DNA from: Lasioglossum baleicum
Taxonomy: Eukaryota; Arthropoda; Insecta; Hymenoptera; Halictidae
Length of the DNA: 64,000 nt
Assembly (NCBI RefSeq): GCF_051020765.1
Contig: NW_027469560.1
Coordinates: forward strand, 1 to 64,000
Direction: 5' to 3'
Below, one piece after another: positions 1-10,540 of the stretch. The notes under the pieces are model-generated. The model made no database searches and had not been told where the DNA came from. It worked only from the letters and a program-made list of their open reading frames with translations. Each line of letters opens with the position of its first letter. The first letter of the stretch is position 1. A program made the position numbers and the translations under genes.

Positions 1-16
1 CTCGCACGTGTTTTTA

Positions 17-59
17 CTCGACTAGCCTGAGGGATGCATCCTCTCGCACGTTTTTTTTA
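17..59 (+). repeat. 43-bp monomer with T8 run (first of 24)
   Basis: The usual TGT5 is replaced by eight T between CACG and ACCCG, which adds one base. In almost every case the unit carries GAGGG instead of GCGGG and is followed by a GGGAAGC...CTCCCGC monomer. The ATG of the ATGCAT in the 24 such units lies at 34, 1167, 1546, 2891, 3774, 4909, 5288, 6465, 7264, 13649, 16170, 20455, 24740, 30159, 34444, 36755, 39108, 41167, 44150, 48435, 51124, 55997, 59442 and 63811. Each one shifts the reading frame by one base, which is why all long open frames end or start near these points. Confidence 0.95.
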
Positions 60-70
60 CCCGACTAGCC

Positions 71-91
71 TGCGGGAAGCATCCTCCCGCA
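71..91 (+). other. Inverted repeat followed by T run (example)
   Basis: Arms TGCGGGA (71-77) and TCCCGCA (85-91) are perfect complements around a 7-nt loop. CGTG and T5 follow at 92-100. The geometry resembles an intrinsic terminator hairpin, and T5 could also stop RNA polymerase III. It recurs in every GGGAAGC...CTCCCGC monomer, dozens of times. The common GGGATGC...CTCTCGC monomer keeps the same stem with one G-T apposition. In a satellite this is probably incidental, so no terminator function is claimed. Confidence 0.55.
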
Positions 92-227
92 CGTGTTTTT
101 GCTCGACTAGCCTGCGGGATGCATCCTCTCGCACGTGTTTTTACTCGACTAGCCTGAGGGATGCATCCTCTCGCACGTTTTTTTACCCGACTAGCCTGCG
201 GGAAGCATCCTCCCGCACGTGTTTTTG

Positions 228-267
228 CTCGACTAGCCTGCGGGATGCATCTTCTCGCACGTTTTTT
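228..267 (+). repeat. 40-bp monomer (2-bp deletion)
   Basis: The unit has CACG, six T and then CTCG directly, lacking one T and the A found in sister monomers such as the one near 3985. It is the only 40-bp unit I find. It explains why the distance between the 43-bp units at 34 and 1167 is 1,133 and not 1,135 bp. It could be a real deletion or a homopolymer sequencing error. Confidence 0.9.
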
Positions 268-603
268 CTCGACCAGCCTGCGGGAAGCATCCTCTCGCAC
301 GTGTTTTTGCTCGACTAGCCTGCGGGATGCATCTTCTCGCACGTTTTTTTACTCGACTTGCCTGCGGGAAGCATCCTCTCGCACGTGTTTTTGCTCGACA
401 AGCCTGCGGGATGCATCTTCTCGCACGTTTTTTTACTCGACTAGCCTGCGGGAAGCATCCTCTCGCACGTGTTTTTGCTCGACTAGCCTGCGGGAAGCAT
501 CCTCCCGCACGTGTTATTGCTCGACTAGCCTGCAGGATGCATCCTCTCGCACGTTTTTTTACTCGACTAGCCTGCGGGAAGCATCCTCTCGCGCGTGTTT
601 TTG

Positions 604-645
604 CTCGACTAGCCTGCGGGATGCATCCTCTCGCACGTGTTTTTG
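604..645 (+). repeat. Representative 42-bp monomer
   Basis: This unit matches the commonest form. The palindrome GGATGCATCC (NsiI core ATGCAT) is at 619-628, CACGTG (PmlI site, E-box) at 634-639, T5 at 640-644 and G at 645. GC is 24/42. It contains four CpGs; the frequent CGCGTG variant has five. The CTCGACTAGCC segment holds a TAG that closes only one of three forward frames; the reverse strand likewise has one frame closed. Confidence 0.97.
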
Positions 646-1166
646 CTCGACTAGCCTGCGGGATGCATCCTCTCGCGCGTGTTTTTGCTCGACTAGCCTG
701 CGGGATGCATCCTCTCGCGCGTGTTTTTACTCGACTAGCCTGCGGGATGCATCCTCTCGCACGTTTTTTTACCCGACTAGCCTGCGGGAAGCATCCTCCC
801 GCACGTGTTTTTGCTCGACTAGCCTGCGGGATGCATCCTCTCGCACGTGTTTTTGCTCGACTAGCCTGCGGGATGCATCCTCTCGCGCGTGTTTTTGCTC
901 GACTAGCCTGCGTGATGCATCCTCTCACGCGTGTTTTTGCTCGACTAGCCTGCGGGATGCATCCTCTCGCGCGTGTTTTTGCTCGACTAGCCTGCGGGAT
1001 GCATCCTCTCGCACGTGTTTTTACTCGACTAGCCTGCGGGATGCATCCTCTCGCACGTGTTTTTACTCGACTAGCCTGAGGGATGCATCCTCTCGCACGT
1101 GTTTTTACTCGACTAGCCTGCGGGATGCATCCTCTCGCACGTGTTTTTACTCGACTAGCCTGAGGG

Positions 1167-1545
1167 ATGCATCCTCTCGCACGTTTTTTTTACCCGACTA
1201 GCCTGCGGGAAGCATCCTCCCGCACGTGTTTTTGCTCGACTAGCCTGCGGGATGCATCCTCTCGCACGTGTTTTTGCTCGACTAGCCTGCGTGATGCATC
1301 CTCTCGCGCGTGTTTTTGCTCGACTAGCCTGCGGGATGCATCCTCTCGCGCGTGTTTTTGCTCGACTAGCCTGCGGGATGCATCCTCTCGCACGTGTTTT
1401 TACTCGACTAGCCTGCGGGATGCATCCTCTCGCACGTGTTTTTACTCGACTAGCCTGAGGGATGCATCCTCTCGCACGTGTTTTTACTCGACTAGCCTGC
1501 GGGATGCATCCTCTCGCACGTGTTTTTACTCGACTAGCCTGAGGG
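1167..1545. repeat. Domain A block 2, 9 monomers
   Basis: A 379-bp block (9 monomers, one of them 43 bp). Its monomers repeat the end of block 1 (CGCGTG types followed by T5A types, ending in GAGGG), so it looks like a short tandem duplication of that tail. Confidence 0.8.
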
Positions 1546-2890
1546 ATGCATCCTCTCGCACGTTTTTTTTACCCGACTAGCCTGCGGGAAGCATCCTCCC
1601 GCACGTGTTTTTGCTCGACTAGCCTGCGGGATGCATCCTCTCGCACGTGTTTTTACTCGACTAGCCTGAGGGATGCATCCTCTCGCACGTTTTTTTACCC
1701 GACTAGCCTGCGGGAAGCATCCTCCCGCACGTGTTTTTGCTCGACTAGCCTGCGGGATGCATCTTCTCGCACGTTTTCTTACTCGACCAGCCTGCGGGAA
1801 GCATCCTCTCGCACGTGTTTTTGCTCGACTAGCCTGCGGGATGCATCTTCTCGCACGTTTTTTTACTCGACTTGCCTGCGGGAAGCATCCTCTCGCACGT
1901 GTTTTTGCTCGACAAGCCTGCGGGATGCATCTTCTCGCACGTTTTTTTACTCGACTAGCCTGCGGGAAGCATCCTCTCGCACGTGTTTTTGCTCGACTAG
2001 CCTGCGGGAAGCATCCTCCCGCACGTGTTTTTGCTCGACTAGCCTGCGGGATGCATCCTCTCGCACGTTTTTTTACTCGACTAGCCTGCGGGAAGCATCC
2101 TCTCGCGCGTGTTTTTGCTCGACTAGCCTGCGGGATGCATCCTCTCGCACGTGTTTTTGCTCGACTAGCCTGCGGGATGCATCCTCTCGCGCGTGTTTTT
2201 GCTCGACTAGCCTGCGGGATGCATCCTCTCGCACGTGTTTTTACTCGACTAGCCTGCGGGATGCATCCTCTCGCACGTGTTTTTACTCGACTAGCCTGCG
2301 GGATGCATCCTCTCGCGCGTGTTTTTGCTCGACTAGCCTGCGGGATGCATCCTCTCGCGCGTGTTTTTGCTCGACTAGCCTGCGGGATGCATCCTCTCGC
2401 GCGTGTTTTTGCTCGACTAGCCTGCGGGATGCATCCTCTCGCGCGTGTTTTTGCTCGACTAGCCTGCGGGATGCATCCTCTCGCGCGTGTTTTTGCTAGA
2501 CTAGCCTGCGTGATGCATCCTCTCGCGCGTGTTTTTGCTCGACTAGCCTGCGGGATGCATCCTCTCGCGCGTGTTTTTGCTCGACTAGCCTGCGGGATGC
2601 ATCCTCTCGCGCGTGTTTTTGCTCGACTAGCCTGCGTAATGCATCCTCTCGCGCGTGTTTTTGCTCGACTGGCATGCGGGATGCATCCTCTCGCGCGTGT
2701 TTTTGCTCGACTAGCCTGCGTGATGCATCCTCTCGCGCGTGTTTTTGCTCGACTAGCCTGCGGGATGCATCCTCTCGCACGTGTTTTTGCTCGACTAGCC
2801 TGCGGGATGCATCCTCTCGCACGTGTTTTTACTCGACTAGCCTGCGGGATGCATCCTCTCGCACGTGTTTTTACTCGACTAGCCTGAGGG
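1546..2890. repeat. Domain A block 3, 32 monomers
   Basis: A 1,345-bp block. The first half follows the 27-monomer pattern; the second half is an expanded run of CGCGTG monomers. It holds rare GCGTAATGC and GGCATGCGGG variants near 2636-2680 that recur, with small differences, in the blocks at 2891 and 5288. Confidence 0.8.
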
Positions 2891-3773
2891 ATGCATCCTC
2901 TCGCACGTTTTTTTTACCCGACTAGCCTGCGGGAAGCATCCTCCCGCACGTGTTTTTGCTCGACTAGCCTGCGGGATGCATCCTCTCGCACGTGTTTTTA
3001 CTCGACTAGCCTGAGGGATGCATCCTCTCGCACGTTTTTTTACCCGACTAGCCTGCGGGAAGCATCCTCCCGCACGTGTTTTTACTCGACTAGCCTGCGG
3101 GATGCATCCTCTCGCACGTTTTTTTACCCGACTAGCCTGCGGGAAGCATCCTCCCGCACGTGTTTTTGCTCGACTAGCCTGCGGGATGCATCCTCTCGCA
3201 CGTGTTTTTGCTCGACTAGCCTGCGGGATGCATCCTCTCGCGCGTGTTTTTGCTCGACTAGCCTGCGTGATGCATCCTCTCGCGCGTGTTTTTGCTCGAC
3301 TAGCCTGCGGGATGCATCCTCTCGCGCGTGTTTTTGCTCGACTAGCCTGCGGGATGCATCCTCTCGCGCGTGTTTTTGCTCGACTAGCCTGCGGGATGCA
3401 TCCTCTCGCGCGTGTTTTTGCTCGACTAGCCTGCGTAATGCATCCTCTCGCGCGTGTTTTTGCTCGACTAGCATGCGGGATGCATCCTCTCGCGCGTGTT
3501 TTTGCTCGACTAGCCTGCGTGATGCATCCTCTCGCGCGTGTTTTTGCTCGACTAGCCTGCGGGATGCATCCTCTCGCGCGTGTTTTTGCTCGACTAGCCT
3601 GCGGGATGCATCCTCTCGCGCGTGTTTTTGCTCGACTAGCCTGCGGGATGCATCCTCTCGCACGTGTTTTTGCTCGACTAGCCTGCGGGATGCATCCTCT
3701 CGCACGTGTTTTTACTCGACTAGCCTGCGGGATGCATCCTCTCGCACGTGTTTTTACTCGACTAGCCTGAGGG
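2891..3773. repeat. Domain A block 4, 21 monomers
   Basis: An 883-bp block that starts with the same series of T7/GGGAAGC alternations as the block at 5288 and carries the GCGTAATGC and AGCATGCGGG variants at about 3433-3480. The 5288 block is the same type with a net gain of seven monomers. Confidence 0.8.
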
Positions 3774-4908
3774 ATGCATCCTCTCGCACGTTTTTTTTAC
3801 CCGACTAGCCTGCGGGAAGCATCCTCCCGCACGTGTTTTTGCTCGACTAGCCTGCGGGATGCATCCTCTCGCACGTGTTTTTACTCGACTAGCCTGAGGG
3901 ATGCATCCTCTCGCACGTTTTTTTACCCGACTAGCCTGCGGGAAGCATCCTCCCGCACGTGTTTTTGCTCGACTAGCCTGCGGGATGCATCTTCTCGCAC
4001 GTTTTTTTACTCGACCAGCCTGCGGGAAGCATCCTCTCGCACGTGTTTTTGCTCGACTAGCCTGCGGGATGCATCTTCTCGCACGTTTTTTTACTCGACT
4101 TGCCTGCGGGAAGCATCCTCTCGCACGTGTTTTTGCCCGACAAGCCTGCGGGATGCATCTTCTCGCACGTTTTTTTACTCGACTAGCCTGCGGGAAGCAT
4201 CCTCTCGCACGTGTTTTTGCTCGACTAGCCTGCGGGAAGCATCCTCCCGCACGTGTTATTGCTCGACTAGCCTGCAGGATGCATCCTCTCGCACGTTTTT
4301 TTACTCGACTAGCCTGCGGGAAGCATCCTCTCGCGCGTGTTTTTGCTCGACTAGCCTGCGGGATGCATCCTCTCGCACGTGTTTTTGCTCGACTAGCCTG
4401 CGGGATGCATCCTCTCGCGCGTGTTTTTGCTCGACTAGCCTGCGGGATGCATCCTCTCGCGCGTGTTTTTACTCGACTAGCCTGCGGGATGCATCCTCTC
4501 GCACGTTTTTTTACCCGACTAGCCTGCGGGAAGCATCCTCCCGCACGTGTTTTTGCTCGACTAGCCTGCGGGATGCATCCTCTCGCACGTGTTTTTGCTC
4601 GACTAGCCTGCGGGATGCATCCTCTCGCGCGTGTTTTTGCTCGACTAGCCTGCGTGATGCATCCTCTCGCGCGTGTTTTTGCTCGACTAGCCTGCGGGAT
4701 GCATCCTCTCGCGCGTGTTTTTGCTCGACTAGCCTGCGGGATGCATCCTCTCGCGCGTGTTTTTGCTCGACTAGCCTGCGGGATGCATCCTCTCGCACGT
4801 GTTTTTGCTCGACTAGCCTGCGGGATGCATCCTCTCGCACGTGTTTTTACTCGACTAGCCTGCGGGATGCATCCTCTCGCACGTGTTTTTACTCGACTAG
4901 CCTGAGGG
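3774..4908. repeat. Domain A block 5, 27 monomers
   Basis: A 1,135-bp block and the full-length partner of block 1: same monomer order, no 40-bp unit. A GCCCGAC substitution near 4135 distinguishes it. Confidence 0.85.
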
Positions 4909-5287
4909 ATGCATCCTCTCGCACGTTTTTTTTACCCGACTAGCCTGCGGGAAGCATCCTCCCGCACGTGTTTTTGCTCGACTAGCCTGCGGGATGCATC
5001 CTCTCGCACGTGTTTTTACTCGACTAGCCTGAGGGATGCATCCTCTCGCACGTTTTTTTACCCGACTAGCCTGCGGGAAGCATCCTCCCGCACGTGTTTT
5101 TGCTCGACTAGCCTGCGGGATGCATCTTCTCGCACGTTTTTTTACTCGACCAGCCTGCGGGAAGCATCCTCTCGCACGTGTTTTTGCTCGACTAGCCTGC
5201 GGGATGCATCTTCTCGCACGTTTTTTTACTCGACTTGCCTGCGGGAAGCATCCTCTCGCACGTGTTTTTACTCGACTAGCCTGAGGG
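4909..5287. repeat. Domain A block 6, 9 monomers
   Basis: A 379-bp block equal in length to the one at 1167 but different in content. It holds the CATCTTCTCG/GGGAAGC alternations from the front of the 27-monomer pattern and then jumps to the pattern's end, so it looks like an internal deletion product. Confidence 0.8.
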
Positions 5288-6464
5288 ATGCATCCTCTCG
5301 CACGTTTTTTTTACCCGACTAGCCTGCGGGAAGCATCCTCCCGCACGTGTTTTTGCTCGACTAGCCTGCGGGATGCATCCTCTCGCACGTGTTTTTACTC
5401 GACTAGCCTGAGGGATGCATCCTCTCGCACGTTTTTTTACCCGACTAGCCTGCGGGAAGCATCCTCCCGCACGTGTTTTTACTCGACTAGCCTGCGGGAT
5501 GCATCCTCTCGCACGTTTTTTTACCCGACTAGCCTGCGGGAAGCATCCTCCCGCACGTGTTTTTGCTCGACTAGCCTGCGGGATGCATCCTCTCGCACGT
5601 GTTTTTGCTCGACTAGCCTGCGGGATGCATCCTCTCGCGCGTGTTTTTGCTCGACTAGCCTGCGTGATGCATCCTCTCGCGCGTGTTTTTGCTCGACTAG
5701 CCTGCGGGATGCATCCTCTCGCGCGTGTTTTTGCTCGACTAGCCTGCGGGATGCATCCTCTCGCGCGTGTTTTTGCTCGACTAGCCTGCGGGATGCATCC
5801 TCTCGCGCGTGTTTTTGCTCGACTAGCCTGCGTAATGCATCCTCTCGCGCGTGTTTTTGCTCGACTAGCATGCGGGATGCATCCTCTCGCGCGTGTTTTT
5901 GCTCGACTAGCCTGCGGGATGCATCCTCTCGCGCGTGTTTTTGCTCGACTAGCCTGCGGGATGCATCCTCTCGCGCGTGTTTTTGCTCGACTAGCCTGCG
6001 GGATGCATCCTCTCGCGCGTGTTTTTGCTCGACTAGCCTGCGGGATGCATCCTCTCGCACGTTTTTTTACCCGACTAGCCTGCGGGAAGCATCCTCCCGC
6101 ACGTGTTTTTGCTCGACTAGCCTGCGGGATGCATCCTCTCGCACGTGTTTTTGCTCGACTAGCCTGCGGGATGCATCCTCTCGCGCGTGTTTTTGCTCGA
6201 CTAGCCTGCGTGATGCATCCTCTCGCGCGTGTTTTTGCTCGACTAGCCTGCGGGATGCATCCTCTCGCGCGTGTTTTTGCTCGACTAGCCTGCGGGATGC
6301 ATCCTCTCGCGCGTGTTTTTGCTCGACTAGCCTGCGGGATGCATCCTCTCGCACGTGTTTTTGCTCGACTAGCCTGCGGGATGCATCCTCTCGCACGTGT
6401 TTTTACTCGACTAGCCTGCGGGATGCATCCTCTCGCACGTGTTTTTACTCGACTAGCCTGAGGG
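5288..6464. repeat. Domain A block 7, 28 monomers
   Basis: A 1,177-bp block. It matches block 4 up to about 6050 and then gains a T7/GGGAAGC pair followed by a second CGCGTG run, a net gain of seven monomers. Confidence 0.8.
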
Positions 6465-7263
6465 ATGCATCCTCTCGCACGTTTTTTTTACCCGACTAGC
6501 CTGCGGGAAGCATCCTCCCGCACGTGTTTTTGCTCGACTAGCCTGCGGGATGCATCCTCTCGCACGTGTTTTTACTCGACTAGCCTGAGGGATGCATCCT
6601 CTCGCACGTTTTTTTACCCGACTAGCCTGCGGGAAGCATCCTCCCGCACGTGTTTTTGCTCGACTAGCCTGCGGGATGCATCTTCTCGCACGTTTTTTTA
6701 CTCGACCAGCCTGCGGGAAGCATCCTCTCGCACGTGTTTTTGCTCGACTAGCCTGCGGGATGCATCTTCTCGCACGTTTTTTTACTCGACTTGCCTGCGG
6801 GAAGCATCCTCTCGCACGTGTTTTTGCTCGACAAGCCTGCGGGATGCATCTTCTCGCACGTTTTTTTACTCGACTAGCCTGCGGGAAGCATCCTCTCGCA
6901 CGTGTTTTTGCTCGACTAGCCTGCGGGAAGCATCCTCTCGCACGTGTTTTTGCTCGACTAGCCTGCGGGATGCATCCTCTCGCGCGTGTTTTTGCTCGAC
7001 TAGCCTGCGTGATGCATCCTCTCGCGCGTGTTTTTGCTCGACTAGCCTGCGGGATGCATCCTCTCGCGCGTGTTTTTGCTCGACTAGCCTGCGGGATGCA
7101 TCCTCTCGCGCGTGTTTTTGCTCGACTAGCCTGCGGGATGCATCCTCTCGCACGTGTTTTTGCTCGACTAGCCTGCGGGATGCATCCTCTCGCACGTGTT
7201 TTTACTCGTCTAGCCTGCGGGATGCATCCTCTCGCACGTGTTTTTACTCGACTAGCCTGAGGG
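6465..7263. repeat. Domain A block 8, 19 monomers
   Basis: A 799-bp block with the front of the 27-monomer pattern joined to its tail. A single CTCGTCTAG variant lies near 7206. Confidence 0.8.
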
Positions 7264-7919
7264 ATGCATCCTCTCGCACGTTTTTTTTACCCGACTAGCC
7301 TGCGGGAAGCATCCTCCCGCACGTGTTTTTGCTCGACTAGCCTGCGGGATGCATCCTCTCGCACGTGTTTTTACTCGACTAGCCTGAGGGATGCATCCTC
7401 TCGCACGTTTTTTTACCCGACTAGCCTGCGGGAAGCATCCTCCCGCACGTGTTTTTGCTCGACTAGCCTGCGGGATGCATCTTCTCGCACGTTTTTTTAC
7501 TCGACCAGCCTGCGGGAAGCATCCTCTCGCACGTGTTTTTGCTCGACTAGCCTGCGGGATGCATCTTCTCGCACGTTTTTTTACTCGACTTGCCTGCGGG
7601 AAGCATCCTCTCGCACGTGTTTTTGCTCGACAAGCCTGCGGGATGCATCTTCTCGCTCGTTTTTTTACTCGACTAGCCTGCGGGAAGCATCCTCTCGCAC
7701 GTGTTTTTGCTCGACTAGCCTGCGGGAAGCATCCTCCCGCACGTGTTTTTGCTCGACTAGCCTGCGGGATGCATCCTCTCGCACGTTTTTTTACTCGACT
7801 AGCCTGCGGGAAGCATCCTCTCGCGCGTGTTTTTGCTCGACTAGCCTGCGGGATGCATCCTCTCGCACGTGTTTTTGCTCGACTAGCCTGCGGGATGCAT
7901 CCTCTCGCGCGTGTTTTTG
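7264..7919. repeat. Domain A block 9, joins domain B
   Basis: The front of the 27-monomer pattern runs from the 43-bp unit at 7264 to about 7919 and includes the last CATCTTCTCG monomers of the window (near 7645). The array then switches to the CACGAG/GGATCC monomer set of domain B with no break in the 42-bp phase. Confidence 0.8.
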
Positions 7920-9179
7920 CTCGACTAGCCTGCGGGATGCATCCTCTCGCACGAGTTTTTACTCGACTAGCCAGCGGGATGCATCCTCTCGCACGTGTTT
8001 TTACTCGACTAGCCTGCGGGATGCACCCTCTCGCACGTGTTTTTACTCGACTAGCCTGCGGGATGCATCCTCTCGCACGTGTTTTTGCTCGACTAGCCTG
8101 CGGGATGCATCCTCCCGCACGTGTTTTTGCTCGACTAGCCTGCGGGATGCATCCTCCCGCACGTGTATTTGCTCGACTAGCCTGCGGGATGCATCCTCTC
8201 GCACGTGTTTTTACTCGACTAGCCTGCGGGATGGATCCTCTCGCACGTGTTTTTACTCGACTAGCCTGCGGGATGCATCCTCTCGCACGTGTTTTTACTC
8301 GACTAGCCTGCGGGATGCATCCTCTCGCACGTGTTTTTACTCGACTAGCCTGCGGGATGCATCCTCTGGCACGTGTTTTTACTCGACTAGCCTGCGGAAT
8401 GCATCCTCTCGCACGTGTTTTTACTCGACTAGCCTGCGGGATGCATCCTCTGGCACGTGTTTTTACTCGACTAGCCTGCGGGATGCATCCTCTGGCACGT
8501 GTTTTTACTCGACTAGCCTGCGGGATGCATCCTCTCGCACTTGTTTTTACTCGACTTGCCTGCGGGATGCATCCTCTCGCACGAGTTTTTACTCGACTAG
8601 CCAGCGGGATGCATCCTCTCGCACGTGTTCTTACTCGACTAGCCTGCGGGATGCACCCTCTCGCACGTGTTTTTACTCGACTAGCCTGCGGGATGCATCC
8701 TCTCGCACGTGTTTTTGCTCGACTAGCCTGCGGGATGCATCCTCCCGCACGTGTTTTTGCTCGACTAGCCTGCGGGATGCATCCTCCCGCACGTGTATTT
8801 GCTCGACTAGCCTGCGGGATGCATCCTCTCGCACGTGTTTTTACTCGACTAGCCTGCGGGATGGATCCTCTCGCACGTGTTTTTACTCGACCAACCTGCG
8901 GGATGCATCCTCTCGCACGTGTTTTTACTCGACTAGCCTGCGGGATGCATCCTCTCGCACGTGTTTTTACTCGACTAGCCTGCGGGATGCATCCTCTGGC
9001 ACGTGTTTTTACTCGACTAGCCTGCGGGATGCATCCTCTCGCACGTGTTTTTACTCGACTAGCCTGCGGGATGCATCCTCTGGCACGTGTTTTTACTCGA
9101 CTAGCCTGCGGGATGCATCCTCTGGCACGTGTTTTTACTCGACTAGCCTGCGGGATGCATCCTCTCGCACTTGTTTTTA
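7920..9179. repeat. 630-bp tandem doublet (2 x 15 monomers)
   Basis: Copies 7920-8549 and 8550-9179 have the same monomer order: CACGAG, ATGCACC, CTCCCGC twice, TGTATTTG, GGATCC, and three CTCTGGC units. GGATCC lies at 8233 and 8863, exactly 630 bp apart. I see about four single-base differences, for example GGAATGC near 8397, GTTCTT near 8629, CCAACC near 8891 and CTTGCC at the start of copy 2. Confidence 0.9.
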
Positions 9180-10540
9180 CTCGACTTGCCTGCGGGATGC
9201 ATCCTCTCTCACGTTTTTTTACCCGACTAGCCTGCGGGAAGCATCCTCCCGCACGTGTTTTTGCTCGACTAGCCTGCGGGATGCATCCTCTCGCACGTGT
9301 TTTTGCTCGACTAGCCTGCGGGATGCATCCTCTCGCGCGTGTTTTTGCTCGACTAGCCTGCGGGATGCATCCTCTCGCGCGTGTTTTTGCTCGACTAGCC
9401 TGCGGGATGCATCCTCTCGCGCGTGTTTTTGCTCGACTAGCCTGCGGGATGCATCCTCTCGCGCGTGTTTTTGCTCGACTAGCCTGCGTGATGCATCCTC
9501 TCGCACGTGTTTTTACTCGACTAGCCTGCGGGAAGCATCCTCTCGCACGTGTTTTTACTCGACTAGCCTGCGGGATGCATCCTCTCGCACGTGTTTTTCC
9601 TCGACTAACCTGCGGGATGCATCCTCTCGCACGTGTTTTTGCTCGACTAGCCTGCGGGATGCATCCTCTCGCACGTGTTTTTGCTCGACTAGCCTGCGCG
9701 ATGCATCCTCTCGCACGTGTTTTTGCTCGACTAGCCTGCGGGATGCATCCTCTCGCACGTTTTTTTACTCGACTAGCCTGCGGGAAGCATCCTCTCGCGC
9801 GTGTTTTTGCTCGACTAGCATGCGGGATGCATCCTCTCGCGCGTGTTTTTGCTCGACTAGCCTGCGTGATGCATCCTCTCGCGCGTGTTTTTGCTCGACT
9901 AGCCTGCGGGATGCATCCTCTCGCGCGTGTTTTTGCTCGACTAGCCTGCGGGATGCATCCTCTCGCGCGTGTTTTTGCTCGACTAGCCTGCGGGATGCAT
10001 CCTCTCGCACGTGTATTTGCTCGACTAGCCTGCGGGATGCATCCTCTCGCACGTGTTTTTGCTCGACTAGCCTGCGGGATGCATCCTCCCGCACGTGTTT
10101 TTGCTCGACTAGCCTGCGGGATGCATCCTCCCGCACGTGTATTTGCTCGACTAGCCTGCGGGATGCATCCTCTCGCACGTGTTTTTACTCGACTAGCCTG
10201 CGGGATGGATCCTCTCGCACGTGTTTTTACTCGACTAGCCTGCGGGATGCATCCTCTCGCACGTGTTTTTACTCGACTAGCCTGCGGGATGCATCCTCTC
10301 GCACGTGTTTTTACTCGACTAGCCTGCGGGATGCATCCTCTGGCACGTGTTTTTACTCGACTAGCCTGCGGGATGCATCCTCTCGCACGTGTTTTTACTC
10401 GACTAGCCTGCGGGATGCATCCTCTGGCACGTGTTTTTACTCGACTAGCCTGCGGGATGCATCCTCTGGCACGTGTTTTTACTCGACTAGCCTGCGGGAT
10501 GCATCCTCTCGCACGTGTTTTTACTCGACTAGCCTGAGGG
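9180..10540. repeat. Domain B transition block
   Basis: It starts with a CTCGACTTGCC monomer and a CTCTCTCACG-T7 unit, then CGCGTG monomers, a GTTTTTCC/CTAACC monomer pair near 9596-9608, a GCGCGATGC monomer and a second series with GGATCC at 10207. Its parts resemble pieces of the later long HOR in another order. No 43-bp unit is present between 7264 and 13649. Confidence 0.8.

Larger units (their letters stand above)
34..1166. repeat. Domain A block 1, 27 monomers
   Basis: This block has 27 monomers totalling 1,133 bp, including one 43-mer and the 40-mer. Its order of monomer types matches the block at 3774-4908, including a shared rare pair (GTTATTG followed by CTGCAGG near 512-535 and 4255-4276). 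This identifies a 27-monomer HOR. Confidence 0.85.
1..7919. repeat. Domain A: irregular short-HOR region
   Basis: This part differs from the rest of the array. It is rich in GGGAAGC monomers alternating with T7 monomers, and it is the only place with CATCTTCTCG monomers (about 17 copies between about 248 and 7650). The 43-bp units are 379-1,345 bp apart, that is 9, 19, 21, 27, 28 or 32 monomers, while in the main domain they are usually 102 apart. It lacks the GGATCC, CTCGAG and CATTCTCTCTC variants that mark the later HOR. Confidence 0.9.

Noticed and set aside
71..100. A true rho-independent terminator at each hairpin
   Set aside because: No upstream gene exists, the stem is only 7 bp and CGTG separates it from the T run. 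Kept only as a structural observation.
228..267. The 40-bp monomer as a second recurrent length class
   Set aside because: It occurs only once and lies in a T run close to the window start, so a sequencing error cannot be excluded.
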